Shown here piece by piece: positions 11,570-11,740 of a DNA stretch of 11,740 nucleotides. The notes below the pieces were generated by a model. It ran no database searches. It saw nothing but the letters and a program-made list of their open reading frames with translations, and had not been told where the DNA came from. The DNA comes from an uncultured Eubacteriales bacterium (lineage in GTDB: Bacteria > Bacillota > Clostridia > Oscillospirales > CAG-272). The position numbers and the translations under genes are program-made. The stretch lies in the NCBI GenBank assembly GCA_900547725.1, contig URHR01000057.1, positions 1 through 11,740 of the forward strand, in the 5' to 3' direction. Position 1 is the stretch's first letter. Every line of letters starts with the position of its first letter.

Positions 11570-11598
11570 ATTGTACCACATTTCCTGCATGATTGCAA
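11570..11598 (-). promoter_or_regulatory. Sigma-A promoter of the O-antigen ligase-like gene
   Basis: TTGCAA (11593-11598), 17 bases, TACAAT (11570-11575) on the minus strand, with AATGTGG before the -10 hexamer as in the rpmG promoter. The leader is about 75 bases and holds a modest hairpin (GGAAATCCCG/CGGGTTTCC) upstream of the ribosome binding site. Confidence 0.85.
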
Positions 11599-11601
11599 CC
11601 T

Positions 11602-11666
11602 TTTTTTCAAAAAAAGAGAGAAAAAGCGGCGTCGAGGACCTTTTACAGCCTTCGTCGCCGCTTTTT
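11602..11666 (-). terminator. Intrinsic terminator of the upstream partial gene
   Basis: AAAAAGCGGCG (plus strand, 11621-11631) pairs perfectly with 11656-11666. The stem extends inward with a mismatch and a bulge. On the minus-strand RNA it is followed by UUUUUCUCUCUUUUUUU, a strong U-rich tail. It comes 13 bases after the stop codon of the partial gene and just before the next promoter. Confidence 0.9.
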
Positions 11667-11679
11667 CTTCTGTCAATTG

Positions 11680-11740
11680 TCAGTTTTCCGACAGATACGG
11701 ATACTCCGTCCCGTCTCCGAGAACAAAGTTGTACTTCTGG
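11680..11740 (-). CDS. 3' end of an unidentified gene (partial)
   Basis: An open frame enters from the right edge and ends with TGA at 11680-11682. The last residues read QKYNFVLGDGTEYPYLSEN. The frame is supported by its stop lying just before a strong terminator, whereas the neighbouring frames either run through the terminator or stop early. The 5' end is outside the window and the fragment is too short to identify. Confidence 0.5.
   Translation of the reverse strand, partial: QKYNFVLGDGTEYPYLSEN

Noticed and set aside
1..11740. CRISPR arrays, insertion-sequence transposases, phage genes or toxin-antitoxin pairs
   Set aside because: No regularly spaced direct repeats with unique spacers, and no frame resembling a transposase, integrase or toxin.

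Overview
The window reads as a chromosomal segment of an anaerobic member of the Bacillota, class Clostridia (an Oscillospiraceae- or Christensenellales-like gut lineage is my best guess). The reasons are the gene order rpmG-secE-nusG-rplK-rplA, the TTGACA-17 bp-TATAAT promoters, strong AGGAGG-type ribosome binding sites, a sodium-pumping decarboxylase operon, and palindromic intergenic repeats of a kind I associate with these genomes. This placement is inference. Every gene I can support lies on the minus strand, so the window is read from its right end to its left end.

Right to left: (1) 11680-11740 holds the last codons of an unidentified gene, followed by a strong intrinsic terminator. 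(2) A promoter at 11570-11598 drives a two-gene unit: an O-antigen ligase/polymerase-like membrane protein (10071-11489) and a small two-helix membrane protein with a probable bacterial PH domain (9549-10052). (3) A 310-base gap is filled with hairpins and a promoter. (4) A five-gene operon (9238 down to 4345) encodes a divergent acyl-CoA carboxyltransferase, an OadG-like membrane anchor, a biotin carrier, the OadB sodium pump and an OadA/5S oxaloacetate-type carboxyltransferase. Together these look like a membrane complex that moves CO2 between an acyl-CoA, biotin and pyruvate/oxaloacetate and couples decarboxylation to Na+ export. No biotin carboxylase is present, so ATP-driven carboxylation is not encoded here. 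(5) A 424-base gap holds a large composite inverted repeat, a consensus promoter and a structured 5' leader. (6) The translation/secretion operon rpmG-secE-nusG-rplK-rplA follows, with an L1-type autoregulatory leader before rplK. It ends at a terminator preceded by a tandem octamer repeat. rplJ/rplL do not follow. (7) miaA has its own promoter. (8) The leftmost 469 bases contain no supportable gene, only palindromic and direct repeats.

The observations I find most worth following are: an unusual operon pairing two different carboxyltransferases with one biotin carrier and one Na+ pump; a family of about 75-base two-hairpin repeats (copies A 386-459, B 4270-4346, C 4151-4227 inverted, and a decayed D 9458-9490) whose stems change in a compensatory way; and a promoter-proximal leader of rpmG whose 5' end can pair with sequence about 90 bases downstream.
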